NCBI GenBank assembly: GCA_032358255.1
Contig: JAULBX010032146.1
Coordinates: 1-64,000, forward strand
Source: Heterotrichella gracilis
Lineage: Eukaryota; Sar; Xanthophyceae; Tribonematales; Xanthonemataceae
Direction: 5' to 3'
Length of the DNA: 64,000 bases
Every line of letters begins with the position of its first letter. The stretch's first letter is position 1. The notes beneath the pieces were generated by a model. That model saw nothing but the letters and a program-made list of their open reading frames with translations, had not been told where the DNA came from and ran no database searches. The position numbers were made by a program, and so were the translations under genes. This document shows positions 33,782-46,985 of this stretch, one piece after another.

Positions 33782-36700
33782 TTAATTGGTGCAATCCTCG
33801 GTACCATAGGGAGTGCCTGGTTGCGAGGGTAGCCTATTCCCTGCCTGATGTGTTCTGGCAGTTGCAGTGCAGGTTGAGCAACATGTTGTGGAGCCTATCA
33901 AACTCCTTGCCTGTGCTCCCCCATTGCCTGGCTCTCTTGCCCGTGCTTCCCCATTGCCTGGCTCTCTTGCCTGTGCCTCCCCGGCACCTTCTTCAGCCCT
34001 CTCCTGTCTGGTACCCCACAGCAGCGCCCTACCCTCTGGAATGCCCCGCAGGTGCTCTTTCAGGGCTCGTACCAGGCAGTCACGGACCCCCAGACAGGCG
34101 GGGTATGCCCCATGCACTGCCAGGCGTATGACACCCCGGAAGAGGGGATGTTGCCCAAAGGAGGCGCCATAGCGGGGTGCCAGGAGCGATAGGAGTTCCA
34201 GTGCGATGGCGTGCGTGTCAGCTTGTAGGCGCCTGCAGCAAAGAAAGATCGCGGGGTGTCCACTGGATGGTGCTGCCCATTGTCATGAGATGAATATTGT
34301 CCACTTTGCTAGCTCATTTGATGTAAGCAACACGATTACTCTTTGTAATTGTAACAAAAATAGTTGTAATTGTCATAACAAGAGAAAGGGGGGAACCATG
34401 TTGTTAATTAGTTAACTTTGAAATATAATTAATCCAAGCCAGATGCAACTGTCTTTGCTAAGAATTCAGTTACCTGTGGGTGATAAGTAGGTATAGCCTT
34501 GAAAAGGGTTCAATAAACTCCACCACAATGATATGGCATCAGTTGGTGACCGGCTTATAGGCCTTTTAAGTAGCGGTAACTGTCACCGTATCGTGCAGAG
34601 AGAGGCGCAATAGTAGTGTACTTACCGACTGAGTACTGTGAGGCACAGGTCCACACATCCCTGTACCAAGACTTTGTCGGTGCTGAATGTGCCTGGAATG
34701 TGGTTCTCATGCAGCTGGAGCTCGAGTATCAGGCAGACTCGGTGCAAGGAAAACACCAGCGTATCTTCTTGCCTGTTCATGACATATGGGAAGTGAGTGG
34801 ACCAGAGATGGAAATGGGATGAGCATGAACATGAAAATGATACGGACAACACGTGAAACCAGAACATGGGGTGCATTTGTTTGCGACGCCATGCGCTGGC
34901 TGTAGATGTCGACTTGCACTTTTTGAGATCGCATTTTATACTAAACAGAGGGCAACTATTGCATACTTCATTGAACACACCATACTGACCTAAAGGCTGG
35001 TGTGTTTGTCGCCTCCATGACAAGTTCCTCTGGACGCTCGGCCAACTCCAGGATCCTTTGAAGGGTCAGGCTCTGCAGAAAACCCTCCCAGAGCCTGTAC
35101 TCCCACCTCCCCTCCTGCGCACCATTTCCTGACCCCAAGCCCCTGTTAAAATGGCGCAGGATTTTGACAGCGGCACGGTCTGAACTCAGGTCGCCAGTCA
35201 GGTCCGTGCCATCAAAGGCTGTCTGGAACGAGGTGCTGACTGTGCTGATCAGCCACCTCATGGCCAACTTGGAGCTGGCGATGTCGGGTGTTTCAGTTGA
35301 GAAGACAACCAGCCATGTGATGAAAGTCTCCACCTGGTCCCGCGCCCTGTCGCCGCCGCCCCACACCCCTGAACGCAGGCTCATCACACACAGCGGCTCT
35401 AAAACAGGTAGCGGCCTCAGGGACAACATCGGACCCCGCAGGGCAGTGGACCATGCTTCGATGCCTTGATCGCACCTGGTGGAGTATAGCACCATCACCT
35501 GCTCCAAAACAAATCCACAAATGAATAGCAGCACCTGTCAATGACCTTGCAGGAGGACTCAAGAAAAGACAAGAGCGAGAAATAATAACAGGTATCATTT
35601 CTTACATTATTACCCTTGGCGGGGAGAGCGCGAGGGCATGTCCCCCTTCGGAAACACTACCTTACTTAAGAGTCAATGGGTAGGGTTTACAATTGCCCTC
35701 ACTCAAAACCATATATTGTGGCAATCCTGCCTCACCTGTTCCAGTAAGGCCCCTGCAGCATGCCAGAAGAGCTTCAGGGCGTGCACGTTTGGGGAAGGGG
35801 AGGAGTGGTGGGTTGTGCCCGAGGGCAGCATTGGCTTGTGGTACGTCTGGATCAGCTGTACCATCAGCAAAAATATTTCTGTTGCTGCCTCAACGGCTCT
35901 AGGCAAGTGGTGGACAAGCTCCTGCAAGAAACGGAACATGCATTTGACAACTCAAATAAAAGAGCTGCTTCAGAAATCTCATGTACAAGGGTCTGTGGTT
36001 GGTGTGTATGGAAGGTATCCTGCTTGGGCTGAGCATACGACAGAGTAACTGAGTGTTAGAAACAGGCTGATCACCCCTCACCACCAGCCCCCTTACCTCA
36101 TGCGTCATAACGGATGCCGAGGCTGAGAAGATGGACAGCGCTGCGCGTGTGCAGTGAAACATAGCAGCGTGCGTACTCGCTAAGCTGCCTGGTGGGGATA
36201 GGCTGCTGACCTGACACAGGCGCTGTGACCAATGGCTGAGCGACTTGAATGCCACCTTGCGCACCCACAAGTCAGGCTGTAGCGCCCCCTCCTTGACCAG
36301 ATGAGCCAGCACTGATATGGCAGTGGCATGGTGCAGGTCTGATTGCGGTGCCCAATTTGGCTCTATGCCCCAGATCGGCAATCGCAGCAGCAGTACCTTG
36401 GCCTTTTGCGCGTCCTGGCCGCCCCTTGCGCTCAGAATTTGTGCTAGAAGCATCAGGGAAGCTGGCCCGGGACCCCAAGGGTGCAAATGGAGCGGGCTTG
36501 CGACCTCCAGGCGCTCCCAGGGATATTCTGGGGTGCCTCTGGGGATGTACCTAGTTTCCACCTGCCATTCCTCCCAATCACCCAGCATGCGAGCTGCCAT
36601 ATGGACATCAGACAGGCGGGGGGTGGCCACAATGCCAAGCTCCCAGTTGACAGCATCCAGCACCACCAACTCATGCGCCCGCAGCTGGCTCGCATCCACC

Positions 36701-39700
36701 CCTGCTGCCCCGCTGAAGAGGCCGCACGGTGCAGTTGTGCCCTTGTGCATGCATATGGCCTGGAGGGCCACAATACATATAAAGTTACTGATGACAGAAT
36801 GAGGAGGACATCTGCAAGTAAGAAACTTTTCGTCAAAAATATTATATGCAGCCCTCCCCTTCTCCAGGCCCAAGAAGGAAGAGGAGTAAGCAACGAAGAA
36901 GGCATTGGCCCCTTGCCCACAAGTTCACTACCATGCCTCGGAAGAAGGCATTGCCCTCTTGACACCTATTTTCCCTACCTTGTAGGCTACAAACAGGCAT
37001 GCCACCACATCCAATTGCAGCCTCTTGGTGCGCTTGCGCTGCAGGAAGTCCTCGAGGGATGCCGTGTGGTTGCCCCGCGCTGTGGTCCACTCTGAAACCT
37101 CATAGCGCACAAACAGGGACTCCGCGCACAGCAAGAATGTGCTGGGCACCACAAACAGGGGCTCAATGTCGACCAGCTTTGATGCCATCCTCAACATCCA
37201 TGCGCGCACAAATCCTCGATCAGATGCCGTGATGCCATTCTCGGCCTGTAAGTGGGAGGGGGGCATGTGAGGTTAGCCAGCAATCAGGAGTGCCGCCATT
37301 CAGCTAAAACTCCTAATCAGGTAGGTACAATGTCACTCTGTGGCTATTATTTGGCTCCAAGCTATGGGGGTGGGGGACACTCATAATTGGGAATGCAATC
37401 CTCAAGGTGGTGCATATTTACAGTCACTGTAACCTCTTTGTACCAAATAACGCGGTGTCGACATTTAAAGCTGTGTCAACTGAGCCTCAATCTGCTGGGA
37501 TGCAAAGGTCACGACCTGGGGCGCTAACCCTACGTGTGGTGTATCTGCATCTGCAAGGGTGCCACCACCAAATGGTACTGCAGGTCCCTTGACCTATAAG
37601 CAGAGCTCACAGCACCGATGTAGCGGCTACTTAGGCCGGAAGCCAGGAGCGGGTGAGCCAATACGCAAAGACTGGTAGTTTGGACAATTTACAAGGAATC
37701 ATTACATCCCTATATTGCACGTTTGCAACTTGCTTCTCAAATCTTGCCAACCGAAGGATGTGTATTTAAGGAGCAGCCCTGGATGAGAACAGATGGCATC
37801 AAACATAGCCACCGACACCTGATCCTCGTACAGTCTGCCAATCTCTAAAACTTTAGACTGTACCCTGCGCTGTGTTTGCAATTGCCAGCGGTAGAGGACA
37901 TAGTGGACAGGAGGGCACTGCCCTTCTCTCTGCTAAATCCTCTTCCTTAACCAACGCGCTTGTTCAAGGAAAGGCTGCGTAGCTATTTATTTTCTTATTC
38001 AATTGCCAGCACTACACACATCGTGCACTAAACCGCATGATTGCCACCGCCACATGGGTTAATAAACTTACCACTATGATTGACAATGGCATGCATGCAA
38101 CTTTCGCAATTTCTTTTATGTTCCAACCAATGCATGTGCATCTGTCGTGCATGGATATACATAGGCAGTGAACAACCCCTCCCTTTACCTGTTTAAACAA
38201 ACCTGCACCTTGTTCCCATGCACTCCACCAACCTGTTGGGCGTCAACCACCGCCTGCCTCTGAGCAAGCTCCCTCAGCCTCTCCACAACCGCCTCCCAGT
38301 GCGGCTTCAGGGGATGGGTAGTCGCAATGTGTGAAACCTGGCGGTGTAGATGCGATAGGTTTGGTTTGGGGTCTATCATGCGGTCCAGCAGCCGGACCGC
38401 CATGTCGCACTCACATGCCTGCTTGAAAGCTCCAGCTGCGGCAACTGTGAGGCACAAACCTGCAAAACAGGGCCAGTGGGCATACCTAGGTAGGACCTAG
38501 AATCCATCGCTACAAAGATTTGAGCGTATAATGTATTCCAAAGTGGTACAAGCAGTGCCGGACAGAGTGGAATGGCGCAAGCTGCTGCAAGGCTGGCTGC
38601 CACCGTGGCTGTATTGCTGTAATTAATATGCAAGTAATGACAAACTAGATCACCACTTTCATAATAACATTACCTTTTGCATGTATTCACATTGTAACCC
38701 ACTCTAAGTTGCCAGTTATACTATGTCATACTAAATTGTTTCAATACAATTGGTGGGTCAAGCACAGGGTCAAGCTGCACCTACCGTGCTCCTCCCCCAT
38801 CAGCTGCGTCAGCACCTCCAGAAACCCCACATGCATTGCAGCGCAGAGCCCCCGCTCCCCAGCATCACATGCCAGCGCCCCCTCGAGCACAGCCACCAAA
38901 CCCGCCCCACCCCCGCTGCCCTCCCCTGGGTAGCACATGCCCCACATGCCCACCAGGCTGTCCTGGAGGGAGGTGGGCGCCAGCTGGTCGGCACAGGCCG
39001 CCCACACCAGGGGGTGCGACAGCGCGCATGTGAGGCTTAGCAGGAGGTCGCGCGCCGGCTGCTGGTAGCCGCGCTGGTACAGCAGCGGTATCTTGTGGAG
39101 CAGCGGGTGGGTGATGGTCTCTGGGTGAACGGGGTTGCGAGCCCAGAAAAAGCTCAACTCGGGGACACCTGTGGGACCAGACAAGATGAACATGTGGATA
39201 AGTATCTACACTTATTAGTCATACTTACACCTACGCAGCCTCTTCTTGCCTGCACTGGTTGCCTTGGGAGGGCTGTGGACCAGGCAGGAATTGAACATGT
39301 ATTACACCGCCCTGCGCTTGGTGATTACCAGGATTAAATGAACCCTAAACCCTAACCCATCACTACCCGGAGTCACAGTGAGCTCCTATGTTCCCTACCA
39401 TACCAGGCAGGCATTAAAAATGATGCCTGTTAATATAATACACTGGTAGGGGGAGGGAGTTCCTGGCGCTAAGTTACGTTGGCAGGGTTTCAACTGTGTG
39501 TACAGCCCGATCCACGCTTTGGGCACACCTTTAAAGGCTGGGTCTCCAAGCTCACCTTGAGCTCCAACGCAAACATGAAACGCATCCCACACCGACACCA
39601 CCGTCTTGGGCACAGCGCTGCGCGTCAGCTCCACCACCACCTCCACATCCCCCGCCTGGCCTCGCTCCATCCTGCTGGTTGCTTCGGATTGGACGGGGCC

Positions 39701-41003
39701 GCCAGCCATGTTGGCCTCAGGCTGCATCCATGGGGAGATGGCAAGCGAGCATTTGCCTGGCGCCTCACAGGATGAGAGTGCTCGCCACATGGCCAGCTGG
39801 ACATGGTTGATGGATGCTGCAAGGGGGACACGACAGCTGAGGGGTGGAAGTGGTGGAGGAATATTGCCTGAAGTTATTTTGAACTGCGGCGGGCTTCCTT
39901 TGTTATAACGCTAACCTGGTGGTATGCACAGGGTCGGCAGTGATGTTCAGTGGCGCAAGGTCTGGCAAGGTCCAGCCGACGGTCACGGTGAGTATGTGGG
40001 CATTACAGCGCTGGCGTCTACAGCGACGACTGCAGATGTGTCCCTAGGTGGGATGCTTACAGGAACGATGGCCACCCTCATTGCTCTCCTGTACCCTACT
40101 GGGTGACAACACGTGCTCCAGCACAGTGAACAGCATGGCATGGGGTTTAGGGTTTAGGGTTCTGCTAGGGCCAGCCAATCATTGCAATTTAGCTGTGTAG
40201 GGCAGAAAGGAGAGCAGCCAGAGTGCCAAGCGTTGGCTTTTATTAACTTACCTGCTTAGGAAGATCAATCTTAGGGTTGAGGGTTTACCTGTGTCGCTCA
40301 GGAAGGAGATGAGGTCAGCATCGCTGCACCCTGGACCTCCATTGCCACTTGCCCCATCCATCACCTTGCGCCTAAGCTGAGCATAGTCCAGCACGTGCAA
40401 TGGAGGCCCAGTTAGGAGCGCAGCCACTGCTGCTATGTGCTCACACCACAGCTCTGGCACAGGCACACTGTGGCACTGACAGGAGGCAGATGCCAGCTGG
40501 CCAGAGGCGCCCATCCGCAGCACAACACCGTATGTGGTGTCTGCAGCTGGCTGTATGCCCAACGCCTGGGAGTCTCGGACAACTGCTACCAGCTCGCTGC
40601 CGTTTTGAACCAGCCCCAGCACAGTGCACTGGTCATCTATTGGGCAGCAGGTGGGGGCTGCCAGGGTGGTGGTGTCCAGGCTGCCCTCTGTATCCAGGCT
40701 GGCCTGAAAGACTGCCAGATCAAAGAGCTTGAAGCGGAGGGAGGGCACCACGTAGCATGAGGAGAGCAGGTCTTCTTTTCCAGCTGCCCTGGCGGTGCAG
40801 CCTGGCTGGGTTCTCGGGAGATAGTGGTGTTGATGGCAAGAGTGGCATGCCGGGTCTTCACCAGTTACCCGTGGCGACGGACAGCCTGGGAAGACGTAGT
40901 CTCGGCCGTGCAGCACCACCACGTTGAGCGCCAAGTCACGGAGCGCTTGGATAGGGTGGGCACATAAGAACTCACCGAAGGCGTCAGGCTCTGCTGTCGA
41001 CAT
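33782..41003 (-). CDS. Large unrecognised protein with N-terminal SWIM zinc finger
   Basis: Ten minus-strand exons keep one frame: 41003-40289, 39816-39529, 39168-38785, 38459-38233, 37245-36979, 36759-36097, 35921-35736, 35498-34990, 34772-34626, 34232-33782, about 1278 residues. Exon 1 carries CQCHSVPVPELWCEH (Cys175, Cys177, Cys187, His189), a SWIM motif (CxCxnCxH) found in zinc-binding proteins that contact DNA or protein partners. The rest reads as alpha-helical, HEAT-like or scaffold sequence, with segments such as HPLLHKIPLLYQRGYQQPAR and RAWMLRMASKLVDIEPLF. I do not recognise the family. ZSWIM-type ubiquitin-ligase adaptors and Mediator MED33-like scaffolds were considered without real support. 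The end is uncertain (stop at 33782 or splicing to 33558). A short Gly/Glu/Ala/Arg tandem repeat lies near the C-terminus. Confidence 0.7.
33907..33985. repeat. 30-bp minisatellite inside coding sequence
   Basis: About 2.6 copies of a 30-bp unit with core CCCATTGCCTGGCTCTCTTGC encode AQAREPGNGE-type decapeptides on the minus strand in the last exon of the SWIM gene. Confidence 0.85.
35579..35618. mobile_element. MITE-like relic in SWIM-gene intron
   Basis: AATAATAACAGG at the left and ATTATTACCCTTG at the right share terminal and internal words with the 31460-31508 element. Confidence 0.4.
40144..40160. repeat. Interstitial telomere-type repeat
   Basis: Two TTTAGGG units in the first intron of the SWIM gene. 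Confidence 0.85.
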
Positions 41004-41919
41004 GGTGCTGGGTGGGTGGGTGGGTCTCCAGATCAACTTAGCCAACAACCTCACATTGTGTTACAGCTCAGAGCAACTAGTCTTAGCTCACCGCATTATA
41101 CTATTCTGCTCATCGGCAGCACCTTGGTCCTTAGGAATGAACGGAAAAGGAAACCGACGCGAGGTTACAGTAAGCGTCGCGAGGTGCCCAAAACTATTGC
41201 ACACTACCTTCGCCACGGAACATAACCGCGCGCCAGCAGGAGCTCCACAAGTACAAAACAAGCTTTTGTTGAATAGGTCCGGACGCCTTTCCCAACCTTT
41301 GGCCACGTATAAGTATATACAATCCGGAACCCCATCTCACTCGGGAAGCGGTCGCCGCCGCTGCAAACGCCGCCGGCAGCGCCGCAGCTGTGTCGTGAGT
41401 GAGTGGGGTCAACCCACTAACCTGGGTTGCAACCCGGAGTACACCGAAGGAATAACCCCTTACAGAAGTTACCATCGACTCCTAGCACGACATGCACCCG
41501 TGAGTCCCAGCCTGCCATGCACCGGAAGAAATATATGCCAAAGTCTCTGAAAATATACACCAAAGGTGGCACAGCTAGCCTAGAAGGAAGAGGAAAAACT
41601 GGCTGGTGTTGAGCCTACAAAGGCATTGCAACGCGTGTATGCATGCGCAGTGCCGAAATGGAAAATAGCGCACTGCTTGTGTCACGGTGGATTCGCAGTT
41701 CATGGAAGTACATGCACGTCTTGAGCCTGCAGCACCCAATTCGTTTGCTCAACGCTCGCATCTCACTGCACACATACGCCCCTTCCCAGTCCTGCCACAC
41801 TACAATCTACTATACCCACACTACATTCTACTACAACGTAACCCTTGACAAGTGCAACAGCAACCATATGCCAGCATAAAGAATCCACTGATCTTATCCT
41901 ACCCCACCCCGCCGACAAC
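41004..41919. other. Intergenic region
   Basis: Upstream of the SWIM gene and downstream of the PWI-RRM gene. TTACA at about 41459 could be the minus-strand polyadenylation signal of the latter. No coding exon recognised. Confidence 0.5.
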
Positions 41920-44900
41920 CTACGCATTTACAACCGTTGCTGCTGTGCCCCTCCCCGCCCCAGGCCGCACATACGTCATGGACCTTCCCCCTCTGCCCCT
42001 TCCCCCCTTCCCCCTGCCCCTCCCCCCCCGCGCCGCCGGGCTGTGCTCCACTGCCCGCTCCTGGAAGCCAAACACAGGAGAGGGTGGCACGCGCGCAGGG
42101 GGCCGGGCGCGGCCCCGGCCCCGTGCGGGCGGCGGGAATGGGCCCGTGCGCTTTGGCGCCAGTGCCTTTGCGATGACGCTGATTTGTCGCTGCATGAGGG
42201 TGGAGCCGGTGAGGGCCATGGCTGTGCTGGCTGCGCCCTGGGAGTCAAACTCGATGTAGGCGGTGCCGGTGGGGTGGCCGGTAGCCTGCGGGACACGGCC
42301 AGGCAAATGTTAATGACCAATGCTCAATGATGATGCATATAATGTTTGTGTGAGCAAATGCATTGCACGTGCGCATGTATGTGTGCGCACGCATTGGAGC
42401 ATGCACCACAGCCACCGCAGTGCACATGAGTAAAGAACCCATAGATGGCACGTCTCCTTCTGCGAGCAATACATCACATGAAATGCTTCACGCACAGGGC
42501 TTTGGCTTGTGCAAACATCATGTGCAACCGTGGTCTTACACACGCACTGGGTCCTTGACGACGCTGACCCGGTTGATGCCCCCACACGCTCTGAAGTGGG
42601 CAGCAATCACGTCGGGCGTGGCGGCAAAGTGCACGTTGCCCACCGCCACCGAGCGCGCATCCATTGAGGGGCTGCCACCTGGCTGTGCAGCGGGCGGTGC
42701 CGGGGCGGCGCCGGGGGTGGATGTGGGTGAGCGTGAGGACCGAAGCTGCGCCAGTTGGGCTTCCATGCGCTGCAGCCGCTCCTTCACGTTGGCCAGCTCG
42801 TCGCCTGTGCAGATGCAGGTGTGGGTATAACAAAAATGAAGTGAAAATACTTAAATGCCGCTGCCTTGGTAGGTGTGGGCATTGAATATGAGGAATGGGG
42901 GAATACTACATGTTACCTGTCATGAATTTTTGCCCGGGTGGTGGTTTGGCAAGGGCACTTTTGTGGGGCTCGGCGGTGAGTGTGGGGGGAAGGCGCGGGG
43001 TATATGTGCACATCCAATGGCGCGAGGAGTGCAGGTCGCCTCTAAAGTACCTGGGTAGGATGAAATGCGGCAAGGGTGATACGTGCACGTGCACCCAATA
43101 TGCCATCTCCCCTCCCCAGTTCCCCCCACCCACCTTCCCCCCCTGGTGGCCCCTGGCCCAGCGTGACAGTGAAGGTGGTGGGCCTGTTGCCGATCACCCG
43201 CCGGTGCGTCACACCCCCATTGCCCTCCCCTTGAGCCGCCCCGCCGGCCACCGTTGGGTCCGTTGTACCAGAGGCTGCAGGGGCCTTTGCATCCTGCGCC
43301 GCCTCAACTGCAGCCCGCGCCAACATGGTGAACGGGGCCATGAGTGGGTGGCGCCTGTCTGGAGGTGTAGCTCCGGTGGCAGTTGCACCTGTAGCAAGAA
43401 AAGCACAGGTAATTATTGGAAAAACCCTCACCCTCATGGTGTGCGTGTGGAAAAAATCAAAAGAAAATGATCGTATTACACTTCTTTCGTTTTCACATTT
43501 TAACATCTTTACATTTTCTTTGTTGGTCGGGCAGTCACAGCCTCATTGCGAAACAGGGATGGGGGGACATGTTGGGCATTGAGGTACAGGCGCAATTGGG
43601 GGCATGTGGGTTTGCGTTTGGGGGATGAGATTGCCAATAGGACCCGCGTGCGGTAGGGCGCGGCGCGTGTATGGAAGGGCAACACGAGTGATGTTGTTCC
43701 AGAAACTGAGGCAGAAGCCACTGAGGCATGCAGCTGCCTAAAGCAATTGGAACATGGCAGATGCATATGGAGGGAATCCTTATTTTAAGTTGTAAAACTC
43801 ACCCAAATCCTTGAACAATACAATAGTGGCCCATGCACCTGACGAATGCTCAACTGCAAGCAGTTTCATGTCCAATGATGGTTTGCAATAACTCATAAGA
43901 CAACATACGCAACGCACCTGCATGTCCTAGCCGCCTGAAAATAGTCGCCTCCCTGCTTCCCCCCTCTGCCCTCCCCTCGCCCCCCTGTCCCCCTTGCAGC
44001 CGGTCAAATACGCTCCCCCTGCCAAAGGGGGGTGATGCACCCCTGTGGCTAGCGCTGGGGAGGTCATTGTCCACCTCCATGGCTGCATCGGCCTCTGAGG
44101 ACCTGCCACGTGGTCGGCTGCCGTTGGCCCGCAGCTGGGCCTCCTCAACTGCTGTCTCCAGCAGCCGACGTGGGGGCGACCTGAATGTGGGCAGTGGCTA
44201 AATCAGCTCAATGCTTTCAGATACTTGTACCAAAGCCACCCCTTTTGCGACATTCACTTCCTTAAGCACCATGGCTGTCCAAAGCAGGCAGCGCAGCATT
44301 TGCAGTTTACTTGCTCCCGACGCACCTCGATGCCCTGCCTTGGGGCAATAGTGGAGCCAGCGAAGGGGAGCGCACGCGCACGGGGCTGGCAGAGCGGGAG
44401 CGGGCGGCGCGAGAGTTGTCTCCTCGGGGTCGCCGCGGGGGGCTGTGGCGCCGGGCGGGCGGGCTGGGACTGCGCCGATACCTGCAAGATTTGAAGGGAA
44501 AAGGGAAAAAGTGCTTAGAGGTGCCGGCTTGGAAGGGTGTGCAGCACAATGCGCCTGCATGGCTGCATCTCCCACAGCAATGCGTTGTACTGGCGGTGCA
44601 TGTGGTACCACGGAGTGTAACCTGCGTGCACCATTTAGAGCGACACATGTGCATGTCCACGTGCCCTGTGCATTGGGAACTGATGCGCGCCGCATGCCAG
44701 CCCCCCCTCACGCGTCCCACCCCATGTATGGTACAGCGCTACAGCTGAGTTTAGGGTTCAGGATTTGCCCCCCCGTGCCCCCTCAAACGTGCTTGAAATG
44801 CTGAGCCGCACCCCCACCAGTCCCCACCTGTCCTGCTGCATGTGCCCATCGGCCCGCCTCTCCCGGTCATCGTGTTCAAAGCCAGCGTGTGCACCCCTGG

Positions 44901-46452
44901 CCCCTCGTCCTCCCCACCCGCCACCCCGCGGCGCGGCCCCCCTGTCCCTCGCACCCCACGAGCTCCGACGAGGGCCCATGTCGTACTCATACCCTTGCCT
45001 AGGGTCGTAGCGGGGATCCGATCGATGCCGGCGGGGGCTGGGTGACCGGGGGGGGCGGTCCCTGACAAAGAAGTGCTCACCCCGGGGCGGACTGCGGCCC
45101 CGCCGGTAGTGGCCGTGGTGGTGGTGGGGCCATCCGTGGTCGCCGCGCTGCAGGGCGCGAGGTGATGTGATGTGACGATGACGCGGTGGCATTGCGATAT
45201 GCATTGCAATGTGATAGCTTGCATACAGATGTGGTGTGGTGTGTGTGCTGGGGTGCAAGTTGCTGACCTGATGCGTGCAACCGCTGCACCAAGGTCGCTG
45301 TGTTATTGCTAACAACAGGGTTGCTTGGCTGTTATCTTCCATCTTGATGGTATCACTGCAGGGCTGTCACACGCAACTTGCCTTGCCTCCCCACTCATGC
45401 ATCCATCTGCCACTGGAGTTTCCGCAATGAGGGCATACACCATTAACCACAGCAACTACACTGCACCCGTGGGCTGCCTCACCTGATGTTCCAGGTTGAC
45501 TGGCTCCACAATGGGGGGGCTGTGTAGCGGCACCACCACTGACATTAGCCGCCCCTTGCCTCCCCCTGCTGACCCCCCTTGCTCTGCCACCGGGCTGCTG
45601 GTGCCCTCCTCCAGCTCCTCAGCTTGGCCCTCACTCTCCATGCGATCAGAGTCATAGCTGGAACAAGAGGGCGCAGAGATCAGTTTGGGAATGCATTGGG
45701 AGTTGCCGCCTAGGTGCGAATGGTGTGATGGCGAGCGGGCGAGAGGGTAATACCTGAAGTCGAGGGTTTCCAATGCTCCTTGCTCTTCGTCTGGTTGATT
45801 TTGTAGAGGAGGCTGGGGTTTTTCAGCTTGCTCTAGCTCGCCGTCTTCTGCATCTTTGGTGGCTTTCTCATAATGCTCCAGCAGATAGCCAAGCAGCCTG
45901 TAGCATGATAGCAAGTTCGATTCAGAGGGCTTGCTAGTGCGAATAGATGTGTTAATACGAAAAAAAAGGACTACACGAAGGAGCTTTGGTGACTTGCCTA
46001 TAGCATGCCAGCCAGGCCCGATATGCATGCATATGCAGTCTAATGCATGCATATGCGATGCCATGGCGAATGTCATTACCAGGTCGTGAAGCTCTCTGCG
46101 TTGGCTTTGCCAAGGAACGCAAGGAGATTTTCCGTTATGACGTCCCTAGAGTTTCCGTGGGTGACCTGCGTGTGAATCACGTTCATTCCTGTTAGTTCAT
46201 CATGCTACACTGTTGTGGAAATTTATGCTGCCACAATCGTCATATGATGCCGGCTGTAAACACATGATGTGGAGTAAAGCAGCACACTGGTCACAAAGAA
46301 AAAGAACTACACACCATGACGAGGATGTATTGCGCAAGCACATCATCGTTGTAGTCTTTGCCCAGGTATTCTTTGAGTTTGGACTGGAAGGCAGCCTGAA
46401 TCTTGAGAGCAAGCTCTGATTTTGGCTTGATGCTGGAGTAGTACCGCTCCAT
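41920..46452 (-). CDS. PWI-like plus RRM nuclear RNA-binding protein (AT3G12640-like)
   Basis: Ten minus-strand exons (46452-46315, 46165-46080, 45897-45754, 45657-45483, 45147-44828, 44481-44326, 44180-43918, 43388-43134, 42804-42548, 42285-41920) give 719 residues. Residues about 15-85 (KIQAAFQSKLKEYLG, DVLAQYILVMVTHGN, ITENLLAFLGKA) match the PWI-like fold of the poly(A)-binding Nab2/ZC3H14 proteins. The middle is acidic, then Arg/Ser/Pro/Gly-rich. An RRM at about 562-640 has VAVGNVHFAATPDVIAAHF (RNP2) and GTAYIEF (RNP1), preceded by a short coiled coil as in PABPN1. The tail is RG/RGG-rich. The same order occurs in Arabidopsis AT3G12640. Likely role: nuclear mRNA processing or export. The start is the first ATG before the PWI helices. 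No CCCH fingers are seen. Confidence 0.88.
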
Positions 46453-46985
46453 CGCGCCCAGCAGGTGTTCGACACTGCCCAACAGATGAGCTACATGGGA
46501 TCAGGTCACTGGGTGGAACTCAAGGATCGCCACCGTCGCATCACGTTTGGGGAGTGAACCTGTTGGGTTGAAGGAGTAACATACTCAATAGCTACCAGAG
46601 AGTTCCCGTCAAAGCGAACAAGTTTGCACTCGATCAAGCGTTTGGTTTTGAGGTATACCAACTTGTAATATCTTCCCCAGGACTCCCCCTATGCCAAAAG
46701 CGCCCACCTGTACGCAGCCTTGCCATAAAGTCTGAATTGGGCGATATATAGCACTGCGGTCAGTATGGTTCTTTGTAAACGAGCTACCCTTTGTCGTACT
46801 TTCGTTCTTGGGTATCGCAGCGTCTTGTTGACAACAAGTATCGAGGACATTGCTTGGCATTGCTTGGCATGTCTGGTGCAAGGACCCACATACAATAGTG
46901 GTGGAAGTCCGTACCACCCCGTTTGCATCACTCCTTTCAAGTCACTTCCAGTCATCCTCGGTGCAGAGGCCTTCCTCCCGGCACC
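46453..46985. promoter_or_regulatory. Head-to-head promoter region, PWI-RRM gene / phosphatase gene
   Basis: Only 533 bp separate the two start codons, so both 5' UTRs and promoters must fit here. No TATA box is obvious. An 11-bp direct repeat (ATTGCTTGGC, twice) lies near 46851-46870. Confidence 0.5.
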
